A stretch of 64,000 bases of DNA, taken from contig CP136065.1 of assembly GCA_032622095.1 (NCBI GenBank), positions 118,583,195 through 118,647,194 of the forward strand. The letters run 5' to 3'. The notes below the pieces were generated by a model that did not search any database, was not told the origin of the DNA, and was given only the letters and a program-made list of their open reading frames with translations. The position numbers and the translations under genes were made by a program. This stretch comes from Siphonodentalium dalli. Taxonomy: Eukaryota > Mollusca > Scaphopoda > Gadilida > Siphonodentaliidae. Shown piece by piece: positions 1 to 10,419 of this stretch (position 1 is its first letter; each line of letters opens with the position of its first letter).

Positions 1-468
1 TGCAGTGTGTGTGTGGGGGGGGGGGAGGGTGTGTGTGTGAGGATGTGTGTGTGTGTGTGGGGGGGGGGGTGAATAAAAGTCGGACGCGGAGTTTGTAGCG
101 GCGTGTCTCTATGGTGAACAGGAGTCCCGGTCGGTCACCCAGTCGGTCAGATGCATAGCGCATTATTGATATCTATATTTCGACGAGATATATAGCCGTG
201 TCGGGGTCTGGGGAGAATGTGAAACACGGATGTGGTAATAGTCTGTATATGATGGTGCCTGCATGGGAGTACCATTTGGGGAATTGTTCGGTCAGGTGCA
301 TAGCGCATTATTGATATATTACCCATATCTCTACGAGAAATATGCAGTGTGTGGGGGGGGGGGGGGGGTGTTTGAACAAAATTCTGACACGGAGTTTGTA
401 ACGGCGTGTCTCCATGGTGCTCAGGAGTCCCGGTCGATCACTCAGTCGGTCAGGTGCATAGCGCATTA
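1..468 (+). repeat. Dimeric ~295-bp satellite, block 1
   Basis: The block holds two alternating, related half-units of about 145-150 bp. Half A carries TTTCGACGAGATATATAG, a GGGGAGAATGTGAAACACGG stretch and TGGGAGTACCATTTGGGGAA. Half B carries CTACGAGAAATATGCAGTG, a poly-G run and GGAGTCCCGGTCG. Both begin near GTGCATAGCGCATTATTGAT, so they look like diverged copies of one ancestral monomer amplified as a dimer. Poly-G runs (for example 61-70 and 353-367) sit at the same place in each B half. Short reading frames here are satellite by-products. The array is cut at 468/469 by a Helitron-like insertion. Confidence 0.8.
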
Positions 469-846
469 TCTACTATATATTTTGGGACTTCTGTTTGTTT
501 GTTTATTTGTTAGCAATGGCCGGGAAAACTGCTGGACGGATTTCGACGAAATTTGTTACCTAGTGGTACTTTTGTCCCGGGAAGTGTTTTTGACGGGTCA
601 AATCGTGACCCCGACCTGACCTTGACCTTCAAAATGGTCAATTCAAGGTCAAATCGCGCCTTTCGACGGATTTCGACGAAATTTGATACCTATGGATACT
701 TTTGTCAGGGGAGTGTTTTCGACGGGTCAAATCGTGACCTCGACCTGACCTTGACCTTCAAATGGTCAAATCAAGGTCAAATCGCGCCTTTCGACGGATG
801 AAAGCAGAGGGGAAACAGCCCGGACGAAGTCGGGTCATCCTGCTAG
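469..846 (+). mobile_element. Non-autonomous Helitron/Helentron-like element (HINE-like)
   Basis: The element begins TCTACTATATATTTTGGG and ends CTAG after a 3' hairpin (CCCGGACGAAGTCGGG). It contains a GTTT/GTTA-rich block and core repeats with GGATTTCGACGAAATTTG. Removing 469-846 joins GCGCATTA to TTGATATAT, which recreates the uninterrupted satellite monomer seen elsewhere in the window. This matches Helitron insertion between A and T without target duplication. TC start, 3' hairpin plus CTAG, and tandem core are the known features of Helentron-associated non-autonomous elements. No helicase/Rep is encoded, so it would have to be mobilised in trans. Confidence 0.8.
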
Positions 847-1155
847 TTGATATATATATTTCGACGAGATATATAGTTGTGTCGGGGTCTGGGGAGAATG
901 TGAAACACGGATGTGGTAATAGCGTGTCCATGGTGGTGCCTGGGAGTACCATTTGGGGAATCGGTCGGTCAGGTGCATAGCGCATTATTGATATAGTATC
1001 CATATTTCTACTAGAAATATGCAGTGTGTGTGTGTGGGGGGGGGGGGGGGTCTGAATAAAGGCGGACACGGATTTTTGTAACGGCGTGTCTCCATGCATG
1101 GTGCCCAGGAGTCCCGGTCGGTCACTCAGTCGGTCAGGTGCATACCGCATTATTG

Positions 1156-1222
<67 letters not shown>
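847..1222 (+). repeat. Dimeric satellite, continuation, ending in (TA)n
   Basis: This is the same A and B half-units as upstream, resuming exactly where the inserted Helitron-like element ends. The last monomer runs into an alternating TA tract (about 1155-1222) interrupted by a few TG steps; the next Helitron-like copy sits inside that tract. No gene is seen. Confidence 0.8.
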
Positions 1223-1223
<1 letters not shown>

Positions 1224-2205
1224 TAGAAGGTGACCCGACATCGTCCGGGCTTTGACCTTGAATTGTCTATTTTGAAGGCCAAGGTCAAGTGGGGTCACGA
1301 TTTGACCCGTCCAAAACACTGCCCGAACAAAAGTACCCGACAAAAGTACCCGTCGAAATCCATCCGGTTTTACCCGATTTGACATTGTAGAAGGTGACCA
1401 GACTTCGTCCGGGCTTTGACCTTGAATTGACCATTATTATGACTGGCATTTTATTATTCGCGCTGTTTCGAATCGATTTGTAAGCACCGAACTCAAATGA
1501 AGGCCCAGCGGATATGGGAAATCGGCCCAGCGGATACCGAGATACCCTATGCATCAAATTTCGTCCGTAAAAATCCGCCAGTTTAACCCGATTTGATTTC
1601 CACTCAAGTATATAAACGCGCCTCATATACACACGCTCATTAATTATCAAGTTTCAACGTAAAGATAAATTACCATCGGTGCCCGAGATATCGCCAAGAC
1701 GTCTGAAACAGTCAAATGCATCGGCCGGTTAAGCGTTAACGTGATCTAACGTTATGACCTCTAACGACGTCATAGAAGTTACGCATTGTTTTTATCCTGA
1801 TGGAAGATAGTACCACTTTTTCTTGATAATTGAGGCAGATAACTAAAACGGATACATACGCATTATATATCGTTGGAAAGAGGAAACACGAAAGATTCTC
1901 ACAGTGTCATTATTATGACTGGCATTTTATTATTCGCGCTGTTTCGAATCGATTTGTAAGCACCGAACTCAAATGAAAGTCCCGTAACACAGCGTAAAAC
2001 AGATTTGACCTCGGCACGTGAAAAGTTGACATCGGATCTGAAAATCAATAGGCCCATGTTCGTTCCCGGGTCGAATTACGTGTCCGTATCAAGTTTGGTC
2101 GAAATCGGTCCAGCCGTGTTCGAGTCCATCGCGAACACACACACACACACACACCCCCCACACACACACACACAAACACACAGATCTTCCAAAATATATA
2201 ATAGA
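1223..2205 (-). mobile_element. Helitron-like non-autonomous element, inverted copy (U0)
   Basis: On the minus strand it starts TCTATTATATATTTTGG near 2205, passes through a (GTGT)n block, and ends with the hairpin and CTAG at 1223-1226. The body includes about 500 bp of non-repetitive sequence (about 1540-2045) that is the reverse complement of 5812-6330, so this and the element at 5667-6457 are two copies of one element in opposite orientation. A ~70-bp segment (ATTATTATGACTGGCATTTT and following) occurs twice, near 1435 and 1912, suggesting an internal duplication. Its 5' end abuts the 5' end of the next unit head-to-head. Confidence 0.7.
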
Positions 2206-2724
2206 TAATATATATTGAAGACCTCTGTCTGTTTGTTTGTCTGTCTGTCTGTATGTTTGTCATTAATACAAATCTACGATTCTCGACCGATCGGGACGAA
2301 ACTTGGTACGTGTGTGTAGTTTGACCAGGCGGTGGACGTTGTCGTATTGGCGAGCCCGTGCGACGCCCGTGCGGCGCATGCGCAGACGAGATCTCGGAAA
2401 CGGATGGAGCTATCGACTTGAAATTTGGTATGTGAATGTATCTTGCCCCGGATACGAATTTTATCGGGTCGCCGATCTCGTGCGACGCCAGCTTCGCGCA
2501 TGCGCAGACGAGATCTCGGAAACGGGTGGAGCTATCGACTTGAAATTTGGTATGTGAATGTATCTTGCCCCGGATACGAATTTTATCGGGTCGCCGAGCC
2601 CGTGCGACGCCAGCTTCGCGCATGCGCAGACCAGATCTCGGAAACGGGTGGAGCTAACGACTTGAAATTTGGTTTTTGAATAGCCCGGATGAATAGCCCG
2701 GACAACATCGGGCTCATCGGCTAG
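2206..2724 (+). mobile_element. Helitron-like unit U1 (122-bp core class)
   Basis: First of seven head-to-tail units. It has an AT-rich 5' start, a GTCTGTTT/GTCT microsatellite (2226-2262), a lead-in (CGATCGGGACGAAACTTGG), then about three copies of a ~122-bp core (GCGCATGCGCAGACGAGATC, GAAATTTGGTATGTGAATG). It closes with a GCCCGGACAACATCGGGC hairpin and CTAG. The following base opens the next unit. Peptides read from the core (arginine-rich, repeated) are artefacts of the repeat being a multiple of no codon length and having few stops. Confidence 0.75.
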
Positions 2725-3349
2725 TCTATTATATATTTTAGAAGATCTGTGTGTCTGTCTGTGTGTGTGTGTGTGTGTGTGTCTGTGTGTTCGCGAGGAA
2801 CTCGAAAACGTCCCAACCGATTTCGATGAAACTTGGTATGTGGGGGTATTTTCGGCCGGGGACGAACATAGGCATATTAATTTGTCCGTGCGACGTCACC
2901 TTGACCTTGAAATCGGGTCATTTCAAGGTCAAACGCCCGAATATCACGGGATTTCGATGAAACTTGGTATGTGGGGGTACTTTCTTATGGCGAGTCTCAT
3001 AAGCATATTCATTTGCCCGTGCGACTTGACCTTGACCTTGAAATCGGGTAACTTCAAGGTCAAATCGCCAATTTTGATGGGATTTCGACGAAATTTGATA
3101 CGTTGGGTTACTTTTGTTCACCGATTGTTTTGGACGGGTCCAATCGTGACCCCGACCCGACCTTGACCTTCAAAATGATCAATTCAAGGTCAAATCGGGT
3201 AAAACCGGATGGATTTTGACGGGCACGTTTGTCGGGTACTTTTGTCCGGGCAGTGTTTTGGACTGGTCAAATCGTTACCCCACTTGACCTTGACCTTCAA
3301 AATGGACAATTCAAGGTCAAAGCCCGGACGAAGTCGGGTCACCTTCTAG
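2725..3349 (+). mobile_element. Helitron-like unit U2 (AGGTCA-rich class)
   Basis: Starts TCTATTATATATTTTAG and contains a GT/GTCT tract. Core repeats hold CGATGAAACTTGGTATGTGG and many copies of TGACCTTGACCTT and TTCAAGGTCAA. It ends with a CCCGGACGAAGTCGGG hairpin and CTAG at 3346-3349. It is nearly identical in plan and largely in sequence to U3. Confidence 0.75.
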
Positions 3350-3960
3350 TCTATTATATATTTTGGAAGATCTGTGTGTCTGTGTGTGTGTGTCTGTGTG
3401 TTCGCGATGAACTCGAAAACGGCCGACCCGATTTCGATCAAACTTGGTATGTGGGGGTATTTTCGGCCGGGGACGAACATAGGCATATTAATTTGTCCGT
3501 GCGACGTCACATTGACCTTGAAATCGAATCATTTCAAGGTCAAACGCCCGAATATCACGGGATTTCGATTAAACTTGGTATGTGGGGGTACTTTCTTATG
3601 GCGAGTCTCATAAGCATATTCATTTGCCCGTGCGACGTGACCTTGACCTTGAAATCGGGTAACTTCAAGGTCAAATCCCCAATTTTGATGGGATTTCGAC
3701 GAAATTTGATATGTGGGGTTACTTTTGTCCACTGATTGTTTTGGACGGGTAAAATCATGACCCCGACCAGACCTTGACTTTCAAAATGATCAATTCAAGG
3801 TCAAATCGGGTAAAACCGGATGGATTTCGACGGGCACGTTTGTCTGGTACTTTTGTCCGGGCAGTGTTTGTGGACTGGTCAAATCGTGACCCCACTTGAC
3901 ATTGACCTTCAAAATGGACAATTCAAGGTCAAACCCGGACGAAGTCGGGTCACCTTCTAG
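3350..3960 (+). mobile_element. Helitron-like unit U3 (AGGTCA-rich class)
   Basis: Same class as U2 and abutting it directly: TCTATTATATATTTTGG start, GTCT tract, core repeats with CGATYAAACTTGGTATGTGG, hairpin and CTAG at 3957-3960. The high similarity of U2 and U3 points to recent amplification. Confidence 0.75.
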
Positions 3961-4531
3961 TCTCATATATATTTTGAAGACCTCTGTCTGTATGTTTGTC
4001 TGTATGTTTGTCTGTATGCTTGTCATTGATACAAATCTACGATTCTCGACCGATCGGGACGAAACTTGGTACGTGTGTGTAGTTTGACCAGGCGGTGGAC
4101 GTTGTCGTATTGGCGAGCCCCGTGCGACGCCCACTTCGCGCATGCGCAGACGAGATCTCGGAAACGGGTGGAGCTATCGACTTGAAATTTGGTATGTGAA
4201 TGTATCTTGCCCCGGATACGAATTTTATCGGGTCGCCGAGCCCGTGCGACGCCAGCTTCGCGCATGCGCAGACGAGATCTCGGAAACGGGTGGAGCTATC
4301 GACTTGAAATTTGGTATGTGAATGTATCTTGCCCCGGATACGAATTTTATCGGGTCGCCGAGCCCGTGCGACGCCAGCTTCGCGCATGCGCAGACCAGAT
4401 CTCGAAAACGGGTGGAGCTATCGACTTGAAATTTGGTTTTTGAATAGCCCGGACAACGTCGGGCTGGGTAGAGCTATCGACTTGAAATTTGGTTCTTGAA
4501 TAGCCCGGACAACTTCGGGCTCATCGGCTAG
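3961..4531 (+). mobile_element. Helitron-like unit U4 (122-bp core class)
   Basis: Starts TCTCATATATATTTTGAAG and has a GTCTGTAT/GTTT tract. It carries two full and one partial 122-bp core copies, then a duplicated 3' hairpin region (two GCCCGGACAAC...CGGGC hairpins near 4446 and 4504) before CTAG at 4528-4531. The doubled hairpin is specific to this unit. Confidence 0.75.
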
Positions 4532-5045
4532 TCTCATATATATTTTGAAGACCTCTGTCTGTATGTATGTTTGTTTGTTTGTTTGTTTGTCTGTCATTTA
4601 TACAAATCTACGATTCTCGACCGATCGGGACGAAACTTGGTACGTGTGTGTAGTTTGACCAGGCGGTGAACGTTGTCGTATTGGCGAGCCCGTGCGGCGC
4701 CCGCTTCGCGCATGCGCAGACGAGATCTCGGAAACGGGTGGAGCTATCGACTTGAAATTTGGTATGTGAATGTATCTTGCCCCGGATGCGAATTTTATCG
4801 GGTCGCCGAGCCCGTGCGACGCCAGCTTCGCGCATGCGCAGACGAGATCTCGGCAACGGGTGGAGCTATCGACTCGAAATTTGGTATGTGAATGTGTCTT
4901 GCCCCGGATACGAATTTTATCGGGTCGCCGAGCCCGTGCGACGCCAGCTTCGCGCATGCGCAGACCGGATCTCGGAAACGGGTGGAGCTATCGACTTGAA
5001 ATTTGGTTTTTGAATAGCCCGGACAACGTCGGGCTCATCGGCTAG
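4532..5045 (+). mobile_element. Helitron-like unit U5 (122-bp core class)
   Basis: Same architecture as U4: TCTCATATATATTTTGAAG start, (GTTT)n tract, 122-bp core copies, hairpin, CTAG at 5042-5045. It abuts U4 and U6 without spacer. Confidence 0.75.
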
Positions 5046-5666
5046 TCTCTTATATATTTTGAAACAATCTGTCTGTCTGTCTGTCTGTCTGTCCTTTATA
5101 CAAATCTACGATTCTCGACCGATCGGGACGAAACTTGGTACGTGTGTGTAGTTTGACCAGGCGGTGGACGTTGTCATATTGGCGAGCCCGTGCGGCGCCC
5201 GCTTCGCACATGCGCAGACCAGATCTCGGAAATGGGTGGAGCTATCGACTTGAAAGTTGCTATGTGAATGTATCTTGCCCCGAATACGAATTTTATCGGG
5301 TCGCCGAGCCCCGTGCGACGCCAGCTTCGCGCATGCGCAGACGATATCTCGGAAACGGGTGTAGCTATCGACTTGAAATTTGGTATGTGAATGTATCTTG
5401 CCCCGGATACGAATTTTATCGGGTCGCCGAGCCCTTGTGATGCCAGCTTCGCGCATGCGCAGACGAGATATCGGAAACGGGTGGAGCTATCGACTTGAAA
5501 TTTGGTATGTGAATGTATCTTGCCCCGGATACGAATTTTATCGGGTCGCCGAGCCCGTGCGACGCGAGCTTCGCGCATGCGCAGACCAGATCTCGGAAAC
5601 GGGTGGAGCTATCGACTTGAAATTTGTTTTTTGAATAGCCCGGACAACGTCGGGCTCATCGGCTAG
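5046..5666 (+). mobile_element. Helitron-like unit U6 (122-bp core class)
   Basis: Starts TCTCTTATATATTTTGAAAC and has a clean (GTCT)n tract at 5068-5092, the longest run of 122-bp core copies in the array (four), then hairpin and CTAG at 5663-5666. Core copy number thus varies between units. Confidence 0.75.
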
Positions 5667-6456
5667 TCTATTATATATTTTGGAAGATCTGTGTGTGTGT
5701 GTGTGTCTGTCTGTCTGTAATCGATGGACTCGAAAACGGCCGAACCGATTTCGATGAAACTTGGTATGTGGGGGTATTTTCGGCCGGGGGGTGACATAGG
5801 CATATTAATTTCAGATCCGAGGTCAACTTTTCACGTGCCGAGGTCAAATCTGTTTTTACGCTGTGTTACGGGACTTTCATTTGAGTTCGGTGCTTACAAA
5901 TCGATTCGAAACAGCGCGAATAATAAAACGCCAGTCATAATAATGACACTGTGAGAATCTTTCGTGTTTCCTCTTTCCAACGATATATAATGCGTATGTA
6001 TCCGTTTTAGTTATCTGCCTCAATTATCAAGAAGAAGTGGTACTATCTTCCATCAGGATAAAAACAATGCGTAACTTCTATGACGTCGTTAGAGGTCATA
6101 ACGTTAGATCACGTTAACGCTTAACCGGCCGATGCATTTGACTGTTTCAGACGTCTTGGCGATATCTCGGGCACCGATGGTAATTTATCTTTACGTTGAA
6201 ACTTGATAATTAATGAGCGTGTGTATATGAGACGCGTTTATATACTTGAGTGTAAATCAAATCGGGTTAAACTGGCGGATTTTTACGGACGAAATTTGAT
6301 GCATAGGGTATCTCGGTATCCGCTGGGCCGATTTCCCGGTAACCGCTGGGCCGATTTCCACCATTTTTGGGGTGTTGGTGTTTGACCCAACCTGACCTTG
6401 ACCTTCAAAATGGTCAATTCAAGGTCAAAGCCCGGACGAAGTCGGGTCACCTTCTA

Positions 6457-6457
<1 letters not shown>
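5667..6457 (+). mobile_element. Helitron-like unit U7 (same element as inverted U0)
   Basis: Starts TCTATTATATATTTTGG and has a GT/GTCT tract and one AGGTCA-class core. The unique ~500-bp body (5812-6330) is shared, inverted, with 1540-2045. It ends with hairpin and CTAG at 6454-6457, followed by the other half of the (TA)n tract in which the cluster is embedded. The body has no long reading frame and no recognisable protein. Confidence 0.7.
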
Positions 6458-6490
<33 letters not shown>

Positions 6491-7748
6491 CGACGTGATA
6501 TATAGCTGTGTCGGGGTCTGGGGAGAACGCGAAACACGGTTGGTAATGTCGTGTCTACAATGATGCCTAGTAGTCCCATCTGGTGAATCAGTCGGTCGGT
6601 TGCATATCACATTATTGATATTGTATCTACATTTCGTCGAGAACTATAGCAGTATCGGGGACTGGGGGAAATTCGGAACACAAAGTTGTAATGGTGTGAC
6701 TATACACGGTGGCTTGGAGTCTCAGTCGGGGACTCAGTGGATCAGGTGCATATCACATTATTGATATCGTATATATCTCGACGAGATAGATAGCTGTCAG
6801 GGTCAGGGGACAATGTGAAACACGGATGTGGTAATGGCGTACCTGGGAGTACCATTTTGCTGAATCGGTCGATCAGGTGCATAGCGCATTATTGATATTA
6901 TCCATATTTCCACGAGAAATATGCAGTGTGTGGGGGAGGGGATCTGAATAAAGGCGGATACAGAGTTTGTATACCGGCGTGTCTACATGGGGCCCAGGAG
7001 TCCCGGTCGGTCACTCAGTCGGTCAGGTGCACAGCGCATTATTGATATATATATTTCGACGAGATATATAGCTATGTAGGGGTCAGGGGAGAATGTGAAA
7101 AACGGATGTGGTAATAGCGTGTCTATATGGTGGTGCCTGTGAGTACCATTTGGGAAATCGGTCGGTCATGTGCATAGCTTATTATATTATTTATATATTT
7201 CGACGAGATATATAGCTGTGGTTGGATCTGGGGAGAACGCGGAACACGGTTGGTATAATGCCGTGTCTACAATGATGCCTAGTAGTCCCATCTGGTGAGT
7301 CAGTCGGTCGGATGCATAGCATATTATTGATCTTGTATCTACAGTTTAACGAGAACTATAGCAGTATCGGGGACTGGGGGAAATGCGGAACACGAAGTTG
7401 TAATGGCGTGACTACACGGTGGCTTGGAGTCTCGGTCGGTGACTCAGTGGATCAGGTGCATATCACATTATTGATATCGTATCTATATTTCGACGAGATA
7501 GATAGCTGCCGGGTATGAAACGCGGATGTAGTAATGCCGTGTCTGTGGGTACCAATTTGCTGAATCGGTCGATCAGGTGCATAGCGCATTATTATTGTTA
7601 TTATCCATATTTCCACGAGAAATATGCAGTGTGTGGGGGAGTGGGTCTGAATAAAGGCGGATACAGAGTTTGTAACGGCGTGTTTATATGGTGCCCAGGA
7701 GTCCGTGTCGGTCACCCAGTCGGTCAGGTGCATTGCGCATTATTGACA
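6458..7748 (+). repeat. Dimeric satellite, block 2
   Basis: About four and a half more A/B dimers, more diverged than block 1. The A half again has CGACGAGATATATAGCTG; the B half has ACGAGAAATATGCAGTGTG. A third variant half near 6640 and 7350 carries AACTATAGCAGTATCGGGGA. The block begins directly after the Helitron-like cluster, so blocks 1 and 2 were one array before insertion. No gene is seen. Confidence 0.75.
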
Positions 7749-7835
7749 TCTAATATATATTTTGGGACTTCTGTTTGTCTCTCTGTCTGTTAGCTATGGC
7801 CGGGAAAACTGCCGGGCGGATTTAGCCCAAGCTTG
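7749..7835 (+). mobile_element. 5' fragment of Helitron-like element
   Basis: TCTAATATATATTTTGGG followed by a GTTTGTCTCTCTGTCTG tract and GCTATGGCCGGGAAAACTG, matching the starts at 469 and 8583. It inserts in the satellite at an A|T. Similarity fades near 7835; the matching 3' CTAG end was not found, so it is truncated or heavily diverged. Confidence 0.5.
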
Positions 7836-8582
7836 CTATATAAGGGTAAAATACAAGATGGAATGTCATCGCACCGCTTCTGAGAACGTCAGAGCACTCA
7901 TTCACCAATCCCCCGCCACCGCAATTGGTAGTTCATGGGTTAATCGCGTGATAGTTAAAGAGCGTTCGTACCCGCAGTGTCGTTGATAAAGAGCGTTTAT
8001 GTGTCAAACCGTTACATAGGAAATATGCATGCATTTCAATTGCATATAACTCGCTTCTACGAATCTTCCCAAGGCTGGCAAAATTGTTATAAATGCGTTT
8101 ATGTCTCTTCGATAATTGCCTAACACAATTAAAGCGTGGAGTCTGTCCATTTTCCCATGAAAAATCGAATTCTACGACCACCGGGTTCGAGATATGTTAT
8201 TACTTCCGACATCGTCATTTTTGTCACTCGAATTCACGCTCTCGATTCGGCGTCAATTCATCCCTTGCGAGGCCTTCTAAAATTATGTCTTCACTTCCCA
8301 GTTATGCCCCAGGGTGTGGACTATGAGGAGAGATTTATTGCAAGTCATAAGATATTTGTTATTGCTCGGGAACAATACTTATTAGTTGATTCCATCGATC
8401 GTCTTATGTTTCCGTTTTCGACGCATCGCGTAAATAATGTATTTGCACTAAATCGTTCCTCTTGACTATTCGCCGAGAGGCTTTATCTGTACGACATCAT
8501 AAGGGTGAATGGGGGAGATTTTCATCGGGTCAGTTTTTCCGCCCGAGGTGACCTTCACCTTGAAACGGGTACCCACAAATGA
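7836..8582. other. Unassigned stretch between Helitron-like fragments
   Basis: No repeat family, RNA or protein is recognised. The longest open frames (8093-8326 and 8136-8465, plus strand) overlap in different frames and show no motif. It may be the body of the element whose 5' end is at 7749. The last ~80 bases have short AGGTGACCTTCACCTTGAAA-like motifs resembling the Helitron cores. Confidence 0.3.
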
Positions 8583-8790
8583 TCTAATATATATTTTGGG
8601 ACTTCTGTCTGTTTGTCTGTTAGCTATGGCCGGGAAAACTGCTGGACGGATTTCGACGAAATTTGATACCTACGGTTGATTTTGTCCGGGGAGTGTTTTG
8701 GACTGGTCAAATCGTGACTCCGACCTGACCTTGGCCTTCAAAATGGTCAATTCAAGGTCAAAGCTCGGACGAAGTCGGGTCACCTGCTAG
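8583..8790 (+). mobile_element. Short Helitron-like element (208 bp)
   Basis: A minimal copy: TCTAATATATATTTTGGG start, GTCTGTTTGTCTG tract, a single core repeat with TTCGACGAAATTTGATACC and TTCAAGGTCAA, hairpin CTCGGACGAAGTCGGG, CTAG end. It is bounded by A on the left and T on the right, the expected Helitron target. Confidence 0.75.
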
Positions 8791-9066
8791 TCTTATATAT
8801 ATTTGCAAATTCATGTATAATGGCTGTTTTCATTGTTGACGGGGAGGTGCACGACCGTTTCACTATTCATTTGGGCTCAAATCTAACTGCGCACATCCGC
8901 ATAGAGCCTATATAACCCGGGAGGGTCCGATGAGGGGTGCAGGAAAGGGTTGTTGTGGGTGCCAGAAGGTGAATGTGGCTCTGGGTGTGGTCTTCAAAAC
9001 ACATAGAAACACTACCCTGTTGAGAAAATTCACAAAAATATCGGAGGGACCATACAGTATATTAGT

Positions 9067-9166
9067 AAATTTAATAGTCGTTCTTCGACAAACCATGAAA
9101 TTTCAGGCTAAATCGATAGATTTAGCCTGAAATTTCATGGTTTGTCGAAGAACGACTATTAAATTT
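9067..9166. repeat. Perfect 48-bp inverted repeat with 4-base loop
   Basis: The left arm (9067-9114) and right arm (9119-9166) are exact reverse complements separated by GATA. Arm ends are AAATTTAATAGTCG and its complement. The sequence would form a near-perfect hairpin. No terminal-repeat family or target duplication could be assigned. The short frames on both strands here are created by the palindrome. Confidence 0.9.
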
Positions 9167-9400
9167 GATCTCATCGTTTGATCTTAGTTTGCCTCTCGTC
9201 GGCAGAAATATGACCGGAAGTTGGGAAACGAAGACGAGACTGCCAAAGAAAGCGCGCGAAAACATAATAACTATTATTATTGAGGGTTACATCACACCAA
9301 CTATTCTCCATAGGCGACAGTGTTAATGTCCGGGCTATGCTCGATTCATTACACTCTGTATAGACTCATGGTCGAATGGAGAAATATATTCTTGGATATT

Positions 9401-9866
9401 TTTTTTTGTACCTTACTCAATCGTACCAATAGAATCACGTATGTGCTGAAATTGTAAAGTTAACGGCACCGGTGTATAATACGTTTTTGAAAATATGATA
9501 AATCGTATCCATAGGGTCAGGACAGGCTGAAATTGTAAACTTAAAGTCACCGGTGTAATAATATGTTGTTGAAAATATAAATACTCTGATAGCCTGAAAA
9601 TAATATATCACCTATTGGGAGCCCCTGGTGTATTTTTTTTTATAGTTTTATTTGTACCTTACTCAATCGTACCGATAGAATCACGTAGATGCTTAAATTG
9701 TAAAGTTAACGCCACCGGTGTACAATGTGTTTTAAAAATGTGATAAATCGTATCGATATAGTCAGGACAGGCTGAAATTGTAAACTTAAAGTCACTTGTT
9801 GTTGGAAATATAAATAATCTGATAGACTGAAAATAATGTGTAACCCATTGGGAACCCCTAGTTTAG
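9401..9866 (+). repeat. Tandem duplication, unit ~246 bp
   Basis: Two diverged copies (about 9401-9646 and 9647-9866) share TTGTACCTTACTCAATCGTACC, GTAAAGTTAACG, CACCGGTGT, TGATAAATCGTATC and GTCAGGACAGGCTGAAATTG. There is no coding potential. Poly-T precedes each copy. Confidence 0.75.
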
Positions 9867-10419
9867 TGAAGTGCATTGTGGTAGTTTAATTGTGTTTCTC
9901 CTCCATTTTTATTTTCTGGAATTATCACCAAGATTTCTCCACTCGATTCTCTTAAAATCTACCTTGATCGGTCAAATTTTTTTGATAATTCTATCTAAAT
10001 ACATCTTATCTACTATTCGGATCTGCTGTCCCGGTCTAAAAATGGATAGTTTGACCAAAACGACTATTAACAAAACTTTGTTTACAAATTGAGCGCACTC
10101 GATGACCCGTCCACGCTGCAAATTTATTATCGAAAACAAATTCAATTTCTTCCATCTAAAACATAATTACGCGCTGAACTCTATCATTTTAAGAATATAG
10201 TAGTATTACACACATATACACCAAGTTTCAGCTCAAAATTTTGAAAAATGACAGTTTTATAGACATAAATGGATTTTAATGGGAATACGGTACTGTGTTA
10301 AATTTTATCATCGAAAAAAAAAAAGGTTAAAATTTTTTTATGGCCTTGCAAATGTTTTCTGAGCTCTTCGATATTGGCACGAGAGTCCATATTTGACCGG
10401 TTCACCCTGATAATTGTGT

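Noticed and set aside
2045-5634. Many overlapping frames encoding arginine-rich repeated peptides on both strands
   Set aside because: They coincide with the 122-bp Helitron core, repeat in step with it and exist on both strands; they are repeat by-products, not genes.
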